Shown here: positions 62,201 to 64,000 of the stretch, in pieces
Numbering within the stretch: the stretch's first letter is position 1
Layout: every line of letters starts with the position of its first letter
Assembly: GCF_000003815.2 (NCBI RefSeq)
Contig: NC_049980.1
Span: 13,810,638 to 13,874,637 of the forward strand
DNA: 64,000 nucleotides
Source: Branchiostoma floridae
Taxonomy: Eukaryota > Chordata > Leptocardii > Amphioxiformes > Branchiostomatidae
Reading direction: 5' to 3'
Position numbers and translations under genes: made by a program
Notes under the pieces: generated by a model
Told to the model about the DNA's origin: nothing
Database searches by the model: none
What the model saw: the letters and a program-made list of their open reading frames with translations, nothing else

Positions 62201-64000
62201 TTTTCTATCAGCAATGCATAGTTTATGCTTGTAAGACAACATACTTCATCAACAAGCTTCTTTCATTCTTGTCAATAAATGATATTTCCTCTCTTCACTG
62301 CTTTTCTGGAAATACAGCTCAGATCGGTATGTTTTTGTTGTTGTTGTTGCATGCCACCACTTGTTTGTGCTTAACTCACTCCATGTAGATAACACTGGTC
62401 TGTTTAGTATTGTTTCATTTCATCTACATGCACATGCGCAGAGCCCTACATTTTTTATATATACCATAACGTACATGCCAGTTCAGTGCAGTTATTAAAT
62501 TCATATAGCACCACTACTATTTTGTAACCATTTGCCAAAGCACCCACAAAAACAGAGCAATCTGACCCATGGGAGGGGTAGTACCTACCAAATGTAGGTG
62601 ATGCAGAAATGCAGCAGAATACACCCCAAGAAACACACATTTCAGTGAAAAATGTGCTAGAAGTTGAGAATACGTTTTGTCCACAAACACTGCCAGATGA
62701 TAAGAAGGTAAATTCCAATGTTCCAATTCGTATTTTCAAATTTTCAGCATTACTATATGCAATGTACTGGCACATTCTATCTATTCTATAGCCCATGGGA
62801 TACAAGGCTTGTGGGATACCATAAGGTACAGTCTAGTTTGAGACAACCATACGGAACATTATGATCTAATAATGAAGGCTCTGGTATGACATGAGAACTA
62901 ATTCTTGGATAAGTACATGTATAGATGTGTATCAGTCATTCCCAATTGAAGCAGAATTTGATATGACTCCTTATAGCACCTCTGGAAAGGGCATCCTGTC
63001 TGGCCATGCTGACGGCTCTATTGTCCGCTACTTCTTTGATGATGAGGGAACTGGAGATTCACAGGTATGACTTACACCATTATAGACTTCAAGGGATATT
63101 GACATGTACTGACCTTCTTTGAATTGTAATGATAATTTTCTGTAAGCTGTTTCAGGATGTAACATCATTACATCAAGTCTCCTGAGTGAAACTATATCAC
63201 AAACAAAATTTGCTTTCAATAATTTTGCTTTCAACATCCAGGTGCCTTTGTTAAGAGCACAACATTGTACATTGTTAGGGATTTGAACCCAGTACCTTTA
63301 TTTTGATTTAGATTTTGAGTCAATACCTTGCTACTTTTTTCTTATAAACCTCTAGTAGGTAAAGCTGAACTTCCTGTAATTTACAGAAAAACAGTTCGGA
63401 ATCCATGTAACTCAGTTACCTTTCCATCCACAGGGAAAGATCTGCACCCACGGGTGTCCTCCGTACGCCCTGGCCTGGGCTGCCAACAGCATCATGGTGG
63501 CGGGATGCGACAAGCGCGTGATCGTGTACGGGAAGGACGGGCGGTCCATCCAGCAGTTTGACTACAGCCGTGATGATGATGAGAAGGAGCTGACCACGGC
63601 TGTGTGCAGTCCCAGCGGACAGTCAGTGGTGGTTGGCAGCTATGACAGGTGAAGTTACCCTTACAGATTAGGCACACTTTTATTCTACAAGGATATCAAC
63701 TGCAAGTTAAAGCTGATATTTTCTCCACTTGGGAAATTTGTACATTATTGAAAAGTTTACAACAACCAGGTAAGTGTAGATCTATGAACAAAATTAGACC
63801 TACATGTACATGTATTCATGAAATAACAAGGTTGTCTTGTACCAGTCAAGTCATAAAGTCAATGGTTTATCAAAGTTTGCACTTTGTCCAAGATTTTAAC
63901 TCTACAATGATCATTACACTAGGCTGCGAGTGTACAACTGGAGCCCCAGGAAGGGCCTGTGGGATGAGGCTAAGCCAAAGGAGATCCCAAACCTCTACAC
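59201..64000 (+). CDS. IFT172: IFT172, N-terminal WD40 part (partial, continues beyond the window)
   Basis: Exons: 59201-59239, 60603-60746, 60875-60987, 61432-61471, 61609-61674, 61841-61920, 62977-63064, 63434-63648, 63923-64000 (cut by the window end); all phases agree, 287 codons. IFT172 is a peripheral IFT-B subunit needed for ciliary transport and for turnaround at the tip. The first exon [13 protein letters not shown], then [91 protein letters not shown] and [12 protein letters not shown] align with the start of vertebrate IFT172 with no gap visible. These are the N-terminal WD40 propeller blades. The gene is divergent from the ZNF451-like gene. Confidence 0.96.
59240..60602. other. 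IFT172 intron 1
   Basis: 1.36 kb between the 39-base first coding exon and the first WD40 exon. It contains a perfect 31-base tandem duplication (59917-59978). No other coding signal. Confidence 0.6.
59917..59978. repeat. Perfect 31-base tandem duplication
   Basis: The unit begins TTTTCAAAATGCTATTCACT and ends ACTGTGG; the copies 59917-59947 and 59948-59978 are identical, so the event is recent. Confidence 0.95.

Overview
The window reads as draft genomic DNA of an invertebrate chordate, most probably an amphioxus (Branchiostoma). Genes are split by GT-AG introns. The proteins are animal families: an intraflagellar transport subunit, a chordate-like BCL3, a ZNF451-like zinc-finger/PIN protein and an immunoglobulin receptor. 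Introns are loaded with tRNA-derived SINE-like elements, MITE-like hairpins, minisatellites and (GT)n tracts. A 129-base run of N marks an assembly gap. The species call is inference.

Layout. 1-11859 is a repeat-rich stretch with no gene I can support. 11860-33956 (minus) is a nine-exon gene I could assemble in one unbroken frame. It predicts a 575-residue type I membrane protein: signal peptide, a V-type Ig domain lacking the usual cysteine pair, two ordinary Ig domains, a transmembrane segment, then a cytoplasmic SH3 domain and a tail with three PxxP motifs. An Ig receptor with its own cytoplasmic SH3 domain is not an architecture I recognise, and it is the most interesting item here. 33957-38523 is intergenic. 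38524-49364 (minus) is a BCL3-like nuclear IkB protein with seven ankyrin repeats and a basic NLS; a perfect palindromic kB site, a CRE and an E-box lie just upstream.

51222-58193 (minus) is a 12-exon, about 1012-residue ZNF451-like protein: acidic N-terminus with SUMO-interaction-like motifs, four MIU-like ubiquitin-binding motifs, about five C2H2-type fingers and a C-terminal PIN/NYN-like domain. 59201-64000 (plus, running off the window) is IFT172, divergent from the ZNF451-like gene across a roughly 1 kb shared promoter region with a near-consensus RFX X-box.

Functionally the four genes are separate: cell-surface recognition with SH3 signalling, NF-kB nuclear co-regulation, SUMO/ubiquitin-linked nuclear function, and ciliary transport. 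The only regulatory links suggested by the sequence are possible NF-kB autoregulation of the BCL3-like gene and possible RFX control in the divergent promoter. Exon borders were set by eye from splice sites and frame continuity; no search was run.
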